Below are positions 28,078-37,025 of a stretch of DNA of 64,000 nucleotides, in pieces. The DNA is taken from NCBI RefSeq assembly GCF_003344865.1, contig NZ_CP031165.1, positions 186,001 through 250,000 on the forward strand, in the 5' to 3' direction. A model generated the notes under the pieces. The model ran no database searches. It worked only from the letters and a program-made list of their open reading frames with translations, and was not told the DNA's origin. Source of the stretch: Euzebya pacifica (lineage in GTDB: Bacteria > Actinomycetota > Nitriliruptoria > Euzebyales > Euzebyaceae). The position numbers were made by a program, and so were the translations under genes. How positions within the stretch are numbered: position 1 is the stretch's first letter; every line of letters begins with the position of its first letter.

Positions 28078-29280
28078 GTGGACGACATGGACGTCACGCT
28101 GCTGCAGGAGGTCGTGAACGCGCTCAGTCGGGACGTCGAGCGGCCGGTGGTGCTCGAGGACGAGGACCAGCAGCCGATCGTGCACAGCCCTCATTACGGG
28201 CAGACCGACCGGATGCGTCGGGACACCATCATGCACAAGTCCACCAGCAAGGAGACGGTGGAGTACTTCAGGCGTTATGACCTGGCCTCGCGGACCGAGC
28301 CGTTCGTCGTCCCGGGCAACGAACGTGGCGTCCTGCCCCGGCTGTGTGTGCCCCTGCGCTACGACGAGAAGCTGCTGGGCTACGTATGGGTCCTCCTCCC
28401 GGATGAGGAGATGTCCGACGACCACCGACGAGCGGTCGAACGCGTCAGGGAACCGCTCGCCGAAACGCTGTGGTTGGACCGCCTCTCCCGCCTTCGCGAG
28501 GGACGAATCGTCGAGGACCTCCTCAATGACGACCACGACCGGCGGCTGCGTGGCCTCGTCGCCGTCGAAGCGAAGCACGCCTTCGATGCGCCGGCGAGGA
28601 CCATGGTCCTCGTGGCCGTCGGCCCCGGCTGGGCGGTTCGTGCGGCCAGGCGGGCCTTCGTGATGCAGCGATGGGTAGCCGACCCGGCTTCACAGCTGCG
28701 GCTGGTCGACGTCGACGAGGGCGTGGCTGTCGTTGCCCACATCGCCTCGGGCAGGGATGCCGCGGATGGGGTGCTGGCGGGGGGACTCGATCTCGATGCG
28801 CTGGAACGGTCCATGGGACAGATCAACCGAGTCACCGACGGTTTGCCAGTCATGCTGGGCGTCGGTCCGTCCGTCGCCTCCCCTGGCGCGCTGCCCCGCT
28901 CCCACCGAAGGGCCCGGCAGGCGGCAACTGTCGCCCTGCGGATCGGTCCTTCCAAGGGCTTCGTTTCGACGTGGGAGGGGCTGGGCGTTTACCGGCTGCT
29001 GGTCCAGCTGCCACGCGACGCGCTTGCCGACGGCGTCGACCCGCGGTTGGTCGGCCTCATCCAGGACGTACCGGAGGTGGCCGCCACATTGGAGGTCTAC
29101 CTGGACGGCGGTGGAGCGGTAGCGGCCGCAGCCGACACCCTGCACATCCATCGCACCACCCTCTACTACCGACTGGAGAAGGTGACCGAGGCGGGTTTCG
29201 ACCTGCACTCGGGAACCGATCGCATGACAATCCAGGTCGGGTTCGCCGCGCTGCGCCTGCTTGGACGCTGGCCGGCTTGA
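28078..29280 (+). CDS. PucR/CdaR-type transcriptional regulator
   Basis: The 400-residue protein has an N-terminal sensory part (1-~140, GAF-like), a middle CdaR/GGDEF-like region without a cyclase motif and a C-terminal HTH_30 domain (VAAAADTLHIHRTTLYYRLE, followed by a conserved LRLL end). PucR-type proteins are usually ligand-responsive activators of nitrogen- or carbon-compound catabolism. Its position between the hydroxyproline operon and the hyu/ABC/peptidase operon, with matching palindromes at both promoters, makes it the probable regulator of both. The start is GTG 28078 or ATG 28087; neither has a clear ribosome-binding site. Confidence 0.85.
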   Translation: MDDMDVTLLQEVVNALSRDVERPVVLEDEDQQPIVHSPHYGQTDRMRRDTIMHKSTSKETVEYFRRYDLASRTEPFVVPGNERGVLPRLCVPLRYDEKLLGYVWVLLPDEEMSDDHRRAVERVREPLAETLWLDRLSRLREGRIVEDLLNDDHDRRLRGLVAVEAKHAFDAPARTMVLVAVGPGWAVRAARRAFVMQRWVADPASQLRLVDVDEGVAVVAHIASGRDAADGVLAGGLDLDALERSMGQINRVTDGLPVMLGVGPSVASPGALPRSHRRARQAATVALRIGPSKGFVSTWEGLGVYRLLVQLPRDALADGVDPRLVGLIQDVPEVAATLEVYLDGGGAVAAAADTLHIHRTTLYYRLEKVTEAGFDLHSGTDRMTIQVGFAALRLLGRWPA

Positions 29281-29340
29281 ACCGACAGTCGCAGGGTCCG
29301 TAGGCCGAATCCTCCAAGAGGAATCGAACGTCTTCCACGC

Positions 29341-29389
29341 TTCGACAATAGTCGAAACGAGGGCCCGGAAATGTTCGACCGATGTCGCT
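29341..29389. promoter_or_regulatory. Two operator copies upstream of hyuA
   Basis: TTCGAC-AATA-GTCGAA (29341-29356) is a perfect 6-bp inverted repeat with 4-nt spacer. TTCGAC-CGAT-GTCGCT (29374-29389) is an imperfect copy. Their centres are 33 bases apart, about three helical turns. A lone half-site GTCGAA is at 29467. The rest of this 202-base gap between the regulator and hyuA shows no gene. Confidence 0.65.
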
Positions 29390-29482
29390 GGAGCACCGCT
29401 CCTCGCCGCGAATAGCGTCCGTCATCCAACCCACAGAGCCCCGCGGCCATCACGGTCCGGGCAACTGTCGAAGGGATGACAG

Positions 29483-31555
29483 ATGGCAGACAGGACACGG
29501 CTTGCGATCGACGTCGGCGGCACCTTCACCGACGTCGTCCGCCTGACACCGGACACCGGCGAGCTCCGTTTCGAGAAGGTGCCCACCACCCCCGACGCAC
29601 CGACCGATGGGGTCATGGCTGCCTTCGAACGGGCCGATGTGGCACCCAGCGACGTCGTGATGTTCAACCACGGCACCACGCTTGGACTGAACGCCCTGCT
29701 CACCCGTACTGGGGCACGGATCGCGGTCGTCGGCACGAAGGGGTTCCGCGACGTGTACTTGCTCGGCCGCACTGACCGCCGAACCAACTACGACATCACC
29801 CATCGCAAGCCCCAGCCACTGCTCGAGCGGTACGACACCTTCGAGGTGGCGGAACGGAGCACCTTCGACGGCGGAGTCCACCAGCCGTTGGACACCGACG
29901 ATGCTCGACACGTCGCCGAAACCCTCGCCGAGCGAGGGTACGACGCCGTCGCGGTGGCCTTCCTCCATGCCTACGCCAACCCGGCCCACGAACTGGCGAT
30001 GCGCGAGATCCTCAACGAGGTCGCCCCGGGTCTGGAGGTGACGCTCTCCCACGAACTCTCACGTGAGTATCGGGAGTACGAGCGCACCAGCACGGCCGTC
30101 CTCGACGCCTACATCAAGCCCATCGTCAGGCGCTACCTCCAGCAGCTCGACGCGGAGCTGACCGACCGGGGGTTCACCGGTCGCTTCCTGATGACCCGGT
30201 CCGGTGGGGGCGCGATGACAGCCACCGCAGCCCGTGACCAACCGGTCAATCTGATCCTCTCCGGTCCTGCCGGAGGGGTCATTGGTGCAGCCGCGCTGGC
30301 ACCCAGTCTCGGCCAGCCGAACCTCATCACCATCGACATGGGTGGCACGTCCCTCGACGCGTCGCTGGTCATCGACGGGGAGCCGGTCAGCCACCAGGGT
30401 GCCGAGTTCGAGCACATGCCGATCAACACGCCATCGCTGTACATCCACACCATCGGCGCCGGTGGTGGCTCGATCGGCTGGCTCGACGAGGCCGGTGCCC
30501 TGCAGGTCGGTCCGCAGAGCGCCGGAGCGATGCCCGGACCCGCCTCGTACGGTCGTGGTGGAACCGAGCCCACGTTCACCGACGCAGCGCTGGTCCTCGG
30601 CTACTTGGGCGGCGACACCCCGTTGGGTGGCACGCTCCAGCTCGACCGTGACCTGGCCGAGAAGTCCCTCGAACCTGTCGCCGCGGCGCTGTCGTTGACG
30701 GTGCAGGCCCTCGCGAAGGGCATGGTTCAGATCTCCGCGACGAAGATCATGGGAGCCGTTCGCGCCATCACCGTCGAGCTGGGTCGTGATCCCAAGGACT
30801 TCGCCCTCCTGGCGTTCGGCGGTGGCGGCGGTCTGGTGGCCGTGGACGTCGCCAGGGAACTGCAGATTCCCACGGTCGTCGTCCCACCGGGGCAGGGCGC
30901 GTTCTCTGCGCTGGGCATGCTCGTCGCCGACGTCCAACACGACTTCGCCCGCACCGCCGTCACACCCTTGGAGGGTGTCGAGCTCCGCGTCCTCGAGGAA
31001 TCGTTCGTCGAGATGGAGACCGAGGCTGCCGAGGTGCTCCGCGAGGAGGGCTTCACGCCGGACCGCACCCAGCTGCTGCGCAGCGTTGACGTGCGGTACG
31101 CAGGTCAAGAGCACAGCGTCACCGTCTCCTACCCCTCCACTGGACTGGATCCGGTCAGCGCGATCGAGCAGCAGTTCTCCGAACTCCACGAGCGGCAGTA
31201 CGGCCACACGATGCAGGACCCGGTCGAGCTGACGACACTCAGGGTTCGGGCGGTCGGGATCGTGGACAAGCCCGAGCTGCCGCAGATGGCCAGCCGCACC
31301 GACGACGGACCCCCGTCCCTGGGGACCCGGCCCGTCTACGTCGACATCGACAACCCCGCCGTCCCCTACGGCTTGTACGAGCGCGAATCGCTGCTTGCCG
31401 GTGACACCGTCGAAGGGCCGGCGGTGGTCACCGAACACACCGCCACGACCGTCCTGCACATCGGCGACAGCCTGCGCGTGGGTGACCACGGCGAGCTGGT
31501 CATCGACGTGTCGCCGACCCCCTCCGCCAGGACCGCCAAGGAGCACGTCGCATGA
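29483..31555 (+). CDS. hyuA: Hydantoinase/oxoprolinase family protein, ATP-binding subunit
   Basis: The 690-residue protein is a HyuA-type subunit: N-terminal IDVGGTFTDVVRL (from residue 9) is the phosphate-binding loop of the acetate/sugar kinase/actin fold, followed by FNHGTTLGLNALL and the hydantoinase core ending GGGGGLVAVDVARELQIP. With HyuB these enzymes hydrolyse cyclic amides such as N-methylhydantoin, 5-oxoproline or caprolactam at the cost of ATP. AAGGGATGACAG precedes the ATG. The start of hyuB overlaps by ATGA. It heads the operon with two upstream palindromes. Confidence 0.87.
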   Translation: MADRTRLAIDVGGTFTDVVRLTPDTGELRFEKVPTTPDAPTDGVMAAFERADVAPSDVVMFNHGTTLGLNALLTRTGARIAVVGTKGFRDVYLLGRTDRRTNYDITHRKPQPLLERYDTFEVAERSTFDGGVHQPLDTDDARHVAETLAERGYDAVAVAFLHAYANPAHELAMREILNEVAPGLEVTLSHELSREYREYERTSTAVLDAYIKPIVRRYLQQLDAELTDRGFTGRFLMTRSGGGAMTATAARDQPVNLILSGPAGGVIGAAALAPSLGQPNLITIDMGGTSLDASLVIDGEPVSHQGAEFEHMPINTPSLYIHTIGAGGGSIGWLDEAGALQVGPQSAGAMPGPASYGRGGTEPTFTDAALVLGYLGGDTPLGGTLQLDRDLAEKSLEPVAAALSLTVQALAKGMVQISATKIMGAVRAITVELGRDPKDFALLAFGGGGGLVAVDVARELQIPTVVVPPGQGAFSALGMLVADVQHDFARTAVTPLEGVELRVLEESFVEMETEAAEVLREEGFTPDRTQLLRSVDVRYAGQEHSVTVSYPSTGLDPVSAIEQQFSELHERQYGHTMQDPVELTTLRVRAVGIVDKPELPQMASRTDDGPPSLGTRPVYVDIDNPAVPYGLYERESLLAGDTVEGPAVVTEHTATTVLHIGDSLRVGDHGELVIDVSPTPSARTAKEHVA

Positions 31556-33264
31556 CCGACGCAATCACCACCGAGATCATCCGCCACGGCCTACTGGCCA
31601 ACGCTCAGGAGATGGCACGCAACCTGTGCCGAACCTCTTACAACACCGTGGTCTACGAGATCCACGACTACGGGATCGGAATCCACGATGCAAACGGGGA
31701 CGTGGTGGCTGATGCCCCGGGCATCGCCATCTTCACCCGAGGCAACGACCACGGCATCAAGAAGGCAGTGGAGTTCCTGGGCCGGGAGAACCTCCACCCC
31801 GGCGACGTCGTGATGCTGAACTACCCCTACTGGTCGTCGGCCCACACGCTGGACCCGTTGGTCTTCGCACCGATCCACGACGACGGCGAGATCATCGGGT
31901 TCGCGTCGTGCCGGATCCACGTCCTGGACCTCAAGCAGAAGGACGCCGGGTACGTCCTTGACTCCACCGACATGTACCAGGAAGGGATCTTCTTCCCGGC
32001 CAGCAAGCTGTACAACCGCGGTGTCCAGAACGACGACATCTTCAACCTCATCCGGTTCAACAGTCGGATGCCGGAACGAACGATCGGGGACATCCAAGCG
32101 CAGGTGTCGGCCTGTGTGACGGGCGTCCGTCGGACCCAGGACCTCGTGGTCAAGTACGGTCGGGAGACGATCGCCGAGGCCATGGTTGCCATCAACGACC
32201 ACGGCGAACGGCTGGCGCGGCTCGCACTGGCCAAGCTGCCCAAGGGAACGTGGCGGGCGCACGACTTCGTCGACACCGACGGCATCGACCTGGACCGCAT
32301 GGTCAAGCTGGATGTCGAGGTCACGATCACCGACGACGAGATGATCCTCGACTGGACCGGCAGCGACACCGACGTCAAGGGCCCGATCAACCTGCCCATC
32401 GGTGGCACGGAAGCGTTCTGCAGCCTGATCTTCAAGTCGTTGACGACCCCTGACACATCGGTCGTCGCCGGCAACTTCCGGCCCATGCGGATCATCACCA
32501 CACCGGGTTCCGTCGTGCACGCTGTGCCACCCATGCCCACCTTCACACTGTGGACCGGGCTGCTGGGGGGCGAGGTCATCCTCAAGGCCCTCGCGCAGGG
32601 CATGCCCGACCTCGTGCCGGCCTGCTCCGGCGGGGACGTCTGCTCGATGATGGGCCTCGGGGTCAATCCCCGGAACGGCGAGGCCTGGCTGGAGGCGACC
32701 AACGAAGCCGTTGGCTTCGGCGGGCACGCTGGTGGCGACGGTGAGGACGGGATCATGCACCTCACCGAACCGGGCTGTCGGAACAACCCGGTGGAGGTGC
32801 TGGAGACCAAGTCTCCGATGTTCATCGAGTCCTACGGATACCGGCCGGACAGCGGTGGCGCCGGCGAACATCGCGGGGGCGTCGGCGTGGGGCGGGCCTA
32901 CCGCTTCCTGGCCCCGTCGACCGGCATCGCCATCGTCTACAAGACCCTGACCAAGCCGTGGTCGATCGGGGACGGCCAGCCCGGTGACAACAACCACATC
33001 GTCCTGAACCCCGGAACTGATCGCGAGGTCGTCAAGGGCGGCAGCTACAACGCCCTCGACACCGGTGACGTGCTGGTCAACAACACCGGCGGAGGCGGCG
33101 GCTGGGGCGACCCGTTGCGACGCGATCCCGCGGCGGTGGCCGCCGACGTCCGCAATGGCTTCGTGTCCGCCGAGGCAGCCCGACGCGACTACGGCGTCGT
33201 CGTTGACCCACGGACCCACGAGATCGACGACGAGGCCACACGACGACTGCGGTCCGCCGCGTGA
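31552..33264 (+). CDS. hyuB: Hydantoinase/oxoprolinase family protein, hydrolase subunit
   Basis: The 570-residue protein matches HyuB throughout: EIIRHGLLANAQEMARNLCR at the start, NDHGIKKAVEFLG, the metal-site region GDVVMLNYPYWSSAHTLD, and the Gly-rich end GGGGGWGDPLRRDP. It partners with HyuA for ATP-dependent opening of a lactam or imide ring. The ring could be 5-oxoproline at a peptide N-terminus or a cyclic dipeptide, given the peptidases downstream; this is inference. ATGA overlap with hyuA implies coupled translation. Confidence 0.87.
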   Translation: MTDAITTEIIRHGLLANAQEMARNLCRTSYNTVVYEIHDYGIGIHDANGDVVADAPGIAIFTRGNDHGIKKAVEFLGRENLHPGDVVMLNYPYWSSAHTLDPLVFAPIHDDGEIIGFASCRIHVLDLKQKDAGYVLDSTDMYQEGIFFPASKLYNRGVQNDDIFNLIRFNSRMPERTIGDIQAQVSACVTGVRRTQDLVVKYGRETIAEAMVAINDHGERLARLALAKLPKGTWRAHDFVDTDGIDLDRMVKLDVEVTITDDEMILDWTGSDTDVKGPINLPIGGTEAFCSLIFKSLTTPDTSVVAGNFRPMRIITTPGSVVHAVPPMPTFTLWTGLLGGEVILKALAQGMPDLVPACSGGDVCSMMGLGVNPRNGEAWLEATNEAVGFGGHAGGDGEDGIMHLTEPGCRNNPVEVLETKSPMFIESYGYRPDSGGAGEHRGGVGVGRAYRFLAPSTGIAIVYKTLTKPWSIGDGQPGDNNHIVLNPGTDREVVKGGSYNALDTGDVLVNNTGGGGGWGDPLRRDPAAVAADVRNGFVSAEAARRDYGVVVDPRTHEIDDEATRRLRSAA

Positions 33265-33305
33265 ACCACCAAGCACCCAATAGGTCCACGAGAGAAGGAA
33301 CAGAC

Positions 33306-34442
33306 ATGCGAACACCCACCCACCCTGCACGACTCCTGCTGGCCTCCTTCCTGCTGATGGCCGTGATCGCCGCCGCCTGCTCGACGGATCCGTTGGAGAA
33401 CGACACCGGCGCCGAGGACGTCGGGACGGCGGACACCGTCGCCGGCGACGCCACCGACGCAGCCGAAGAGACCGGTGATGACACCGCCGCCGACACCGAC
33501 GCGGACAGCGCCTCGGACGACGGCATCGCGATCGCGTTCTTCGCCTCATCCAGCCAGAACGGCTACAACCAGGCCACCTACGAGGGCATACAGGAGGCCG
33601 CCGAGGCCGCCGGCGGGGTGACCACGGAGATCTTCGACGGCGAGTTCAGCGCCGACGTCCAGTTCAACCAGATCGAAGACGTCATCGCGTCGGGACGATT
33701 CGACGGCTTCGTGGTGGTGCCCAACGACACCGTCGGCATCGCCTCGGCGGTTGAGGAGGCCATCGCCAGCGACATCGGCGTCGCCACGGCGCTGTTCCCC
33801 ATCGGCCCTGACCTCGGGACGATCGAGCCCCAGGTCGAGGGCATCATCACCGCTGCTGCCCCTGTCGAGCCCCAGTCGGCGGAACTGGCAGAGGGCGTCG
33901 TGGATTACTGCGCAGACATCGATCCGTGCCGCGTCATCATCCTCATTGGGCAGCTGCAGTTCCCCTTCGACAACGTCCGGTACGAGGCCATGACGAGCGT
34001 CCTCGCCGAGCACGACAACATCGAGCTCGTCGCCACCGGCGAGGGCAACTACGACCGTGACCAGTCCCTGACGGTCATGCAGGACCTGATCCAGGCCAAC
34101 CCTGAGTTCGAGGTCTTGCTGTCCAACGCCGACCAGCACGTCGCCGGCGCCCTCATCGCTCTCGACGAAGCCGGGTTCGACATTCCAAGCATGTACATCG
34201 CCGGGGGTGGCGCCACCGAGACCGCCATCGAGGGCATCCGCGCCGGACGCTGGGACGCCACCGCCACCAGCTTCCCCGCCAGCGAAGGGCGCCTTGCCGC
34301 GGAGAACCTGATCGCCTCCCTCCGGGGCGAAGAGTTCGACCAGGTCATCAACATGAACGAGGCCGGCGCGATCCCCTCGGCGGTCATCACGGCAGAGACG
34401 CTGGAGGAACACCCCGATTTCGAGGCCGAATGGGACGGCTGA
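33306..34442 (+). CDS. Ribose-type ABC transporter substrate-binding lipoprotein
   Basis: The 378-residue protein has a lipobox (LLMAVIAAAC), a very acidic Thr/Asp/Ala linker (~25-72) and a periplasmic-binding fold of the RbsB type (IAIAFFASSSQNGYNQATYEG, FDGFVVVPNDTVGIASAVEE, EVLLSNADQHVAGALIALDE). Such proteins capture sugars, nucleosides or related small polar compounds. The neighbourhood suggests a peptide-derived or cyclic substrate, which would be unusual for the type. GAAGGAA precedes the ATG. The ATPase and permease follow directly. Confidence 0.87.
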   Translation: MRTPTHPARLLLASFLLMAVIAAACSTDPLENDTGAEDVGTADTVAGDATDAAEETGDDTAADTDADSASDDGIAIAFFASSSQNGYNQATYEGIQEAAEAAGGVTTEIFDGEFSADVQFNQIEDVIASGRFDGFVVVPNDTVGIASAVEEAIASDIGVATALFPIGPDLGTIEPQVEGIITAAAPVEPQSAELAEGVVDYCADIDPCRVIILIGQLQFPFDNVRYEAMTSVLAEHDNIELVATGEGNYDRDQSLTVMQDLIQANPEFEVLLSNADQHVAGALIALDEAGFDIPSMYIAGGGATETAIEGIRAGRWDATATSFPASEGRLAAENLIASLRGEEFDQVINMNEAGAIPSAVITAETLEEHPDFEAEWDG

Positions 34443-34444
34443 TC

Positions 34445-36049
34445 GTGGCCCCCTCCACCGTGCACCCCATGTCCAACTCTTCCGCCTCGCCTTCGGGCGA
34501 GGCGGGCCGTGGGGCACGGATCGGCCTCCGTTCCGTCAGCAAGCGATTCGGTGCGACGCAGGCCCTTGACGACATCGACGTGGACATCGACGCGGGAACG
34601 ATCCATGCCCTGGTCGGCGAGAACGGCGCGGGCAAGTCCACCCTCGGCAAGGTCGTCGGCGGCATCCACCACGCTGATTCCGGCCAGCTGCTGCTCGATG
34701 GCCAGCCGGTCGGACGATGGGACGCCCCGTCCGCACTCGACCACCGCATCGCCACCATCCAGCAGGAGCTCTCCCTGGTGCCGGCGATGTCGGTGGAGCG
34801 CAACGTATTCCTCGGCATGGAACCGTCCCGAGCGGGCGCCCTCGTCGGCGGAATGCGGGAACGCTACGAGGCGCTCGATGCCGCCGTCGGCTTCGGCCTC
34901 GACCCGAGAACCCCAGTCCGTGACCTGCGGCTGGCCGACCAGCAGAAGGTCGAGATACTCCGTGCTATTGCGAGGGACGCACGGCTCGTCGTCATGGATG
35001 AGCCGACATCCTCGCTGACCCAGGACGAGGCCGACCGGCTGCACGAGATCATGGCCCGGCTCAGGGCCGAGGGTCGGACGATCATCTACGTGAGTCACTT
35101 CCTCGACGAAGTGCTTCGCTGGGCCGATCGCGTCACCATCATGCGCGACGGACGCGTCGTTCGGACTGCGGACACCGCAGAGGAGACCAAGGACTCCTTG
35201 GTGGAGGGAATGCTCGGCCAGCCGGTCGAGCTGAGCTTCCCGCCGCGGATCTCCCCCGCCCCTGAGGCCCCGGTCGTGCTCGAGGTCGAAGGGCTGTCGG
35301 GCGGGATCGTCGAGGACGTTGACCTGACCATACGGAGCGGCGAGGTCGTCGGTCTCGCCGGCCTCGTGGGGAGCGGTCGGACCGAGATCGCCCGTCTCCT
35401 CTTCGGCGCCGATCCGGCTACCAGCGGCGTGGTCCGGGTCGACGGGACGGCTGTGGACCTGCACGGGCCGTGGTCGGCCATCGACGCAGGACTGGTCATG
35501 CTGCCCGAGGACCGACGCGGGCAGGGCCTGGTGATGACCCAGAACGTGCGCGAGAACATCACCCTGCCGCGGCTCCGACACTTTGCCCGCCGCGGACGGG
35601 TCCGGCGCAGCGACGAACGCAAGGCGACCAGGTCGGCGATCGAGCGCCTCGACATCACCCCGGCCCGCGTCAACGGTGAGCTGCAGCACTACTCCGGCGG
35701 CAACCAGCAGAAGGCACTGTTCGCCAAGTGGACGCTGCGTCCCCCGCGGGTGCTGATCCTCGACGAGCCCACGCGCGGCGTCGACGTCGGCGCCAAGCGC
35801 CGGATCTACGAGGCCTTGCTCGAGGAGGCCAGTAACGGGGCGGCCGTGCTGCTGATCTCCTCGGAGCTGGAGGAGGTCGTGGAGCTGTCCACGCGGGTCC
35901 ACCTCGTCGTGGACGGACGCATCACCGGTGAGGTGGATCCCACGACCACCGACGCCGACGAGATCCTGAAGCAGCTCTTCGGCACCACGCCCGTGGCCCC
36001 CGACCCGCACACCGGCCCGACCCTTCCCACGAAAGCGAGCTCGGCATGA
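34445..36049 (+). CDS. Ribose-type ABC transporter ATPase (two domains)
   Basis: The 534-residue protein has two ABC domains. The first has GENGAGKST, LADQQKVEILRAI and VVMDEPTSSLT. The second has the usual degenerate Walker A of this family (GLVGSGRTEIARLLFG), the signature YSGGNQQKALFAKW and ILDEPTRGVDVG. This is the RbsA/XylG layout. Start is uncertain: GTG 34445 lies just after the upstream stop; ATG 34430 would overlap it and ATG 34469 is also possible. The 3' end overlaps the permease by ATGA. Confidence 0.87.
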   Translation: MAPSTVHPMSNSSASPSGEAGRGARIGLRSVSKRFGATQALDDIDVDIDAGTIHALVGENGAGKSTLGKVVGGIHHADSGQLLLDGQPVGRWDAPSALDHRIATIQQELSLVPAMSVERNVFLGMEPSRAGALVGGMRERYEALDAAVGFGLDPRTPVRDLRLADQQKVEILRAIARDARLVVMDEPTSSLTQDEADRLHEIMARLRAEGRTIIYVSHFLDEVLRWADRVTIMRDGRVVRTADTAEETKDSLVEGMLGQPVELSFPPRISPAPEAPVVLEVEGLSGGIVEDVDLTIRSGEVVGLAGLVGSGRTEIARLLFGADPATSGVVRVDGTAVDLHGPWSAIDAGLVMLPEDRRGQGLVMTQNVRENITLPRLRHFARRGRVRRSDERKATRSAIERLDITPARVNGELQHYSGGNQQKALFAKWTLRPPRVLILDEPTRGVDVGAKRRIYEALLEEASNGAAVLLISSELEEVVELSTRVHLVVDGRITGEVDPTTTDADEILKQLFGTTPVAPDPHTGPTLPTKASSA

Positions 36050-37023
36050 CCACCAGTGACCCCACCCTCGCGATTGGCTCCGGCGGACTGTCGTTGGAGC
36101 GGATCGGCAGATGGCTACGGCAGTACGGCGTGCTGGTGTTGCTCGTCGCCCTGTTCGTTGCCCTGTCGATCGGCAGCGATGCGTTCCTGTCCAGTCGCAA
36201 CCTGCTGAACATCCTCAACCAGAACACTCCGTTGGCGATCATCGCCATGGCCGGGACGCTCGTCATCATCGCGGGCGGCTTCGACCTCTCCACGGGGGCC
36301 ATGTTCGGTGTGGCGTCAGTCACCGCCGCATGGGTCGCCGTCAACATCGACCCTGTCCTCGGCTTGGCAATCGCCCCGCTCGTCGGACTCGCGCTCGGCA
36401 CCGTCAACGGTTTGGTCATCACAGGGCTGAAGGTGCACTCCTTCCTCGCGACCATCGCGTCGTCGCTGGTGTACGGCGGACTCGCGATCCTCATCACCGG
36501 TGGGTTCCTCATCTCGGTGCCCGACGAGGCCTTCGCCGCGCTCGGCCGTGGCCGAGTCGGTCCGATCAACGTCGCGGTGATCGTGCTCGTCATTGCCATG
36601 GCGGTGTTCACCTACATCCTCAACGGTACGACGGTCGGCCGGTACGTCTACGCCGTCGGTGGCAACGAGGAGGCCGCCAGTCTCTCGGGTATCAGGGTCG
36701 GTCGAATCAAGGTCATGACGTTCGCCCTCTCGGGGTTGGCGTCCGGCGTCGCCGGTGCGATTGCGGTGTCCCGTATCGCCAGCGGACAGCCGCAGGCCGG
36801 GGCGGGACTCGAGCTGGAAGCGGTCGCGGCCGTCATCCTCGGCGGCACCAGCATCTACGGCGGCGAAGGGGCCGTGTGGCGGTCCGTGGCCGGCGTCATG
36901 CTCCTCGCGCTCATCCAGAACGGCTTCAACATCCTCAACGCCAACCCCTTCTACAAGGACCTGACCACCGGCTTGGTCATCGTGCTTGCGGTGGCGCTGT
37001 CCGCCGGTCGGAAGGGGAAGTGA
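36046..37023 (+). CDS. Ribose-type ABC transporter permease
   Basis: The 325-residue protein has 8-10 hydrophobic segments and family landmarks GGFDLSTGAMFGVASVTAAW, NGLVITGLKVHSFLATI and VILGGTSIYGGEGAVWRSV. It forms the membrane channel of an RbsABC-type importer with the two preceding genes. The C-terminus ends in a short basic tail. An RbsC-type dimer is expected, because only one permease gene is present. Confidence 0.88.
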   Translation: MTTSDPTLAIGSGGLSLERIGRWLRQYGVLVLLVALFVALSIGSDAFLSSRNLLNILNQNTPLAIIAMAGTLVIIAGGFDLSTGAMFGVASVTAAWVAVNIDPVLGLAIAPLVGLALGTVNGLVITGLKVHSFLATIASSLVYGGLAILITGGFLISVPDEAFAALGRGRVGPINVAVIVLVIAMAVFTYILNGTTVGRYVYAVGGNEEAASLSGIRVGRIKVMTFALSGLASGVAGAIAVSRIASGQPQAGAGLELEAVAAVILGGTSIYGGEGAVWRSVAGVMLLALIQNGFNILNANPFYKDLTTGLVIVLAVALSAGRKGK

Positions 37024-37025
37024 AC

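Noticed and set aside
29483-33264. Naming hyuAB as 5-oxoprolinase
   Set aside because: The family also includes hydantoinases, caprolactamase and ketone carboxylases; nothing in the sequence fixes the substrate.
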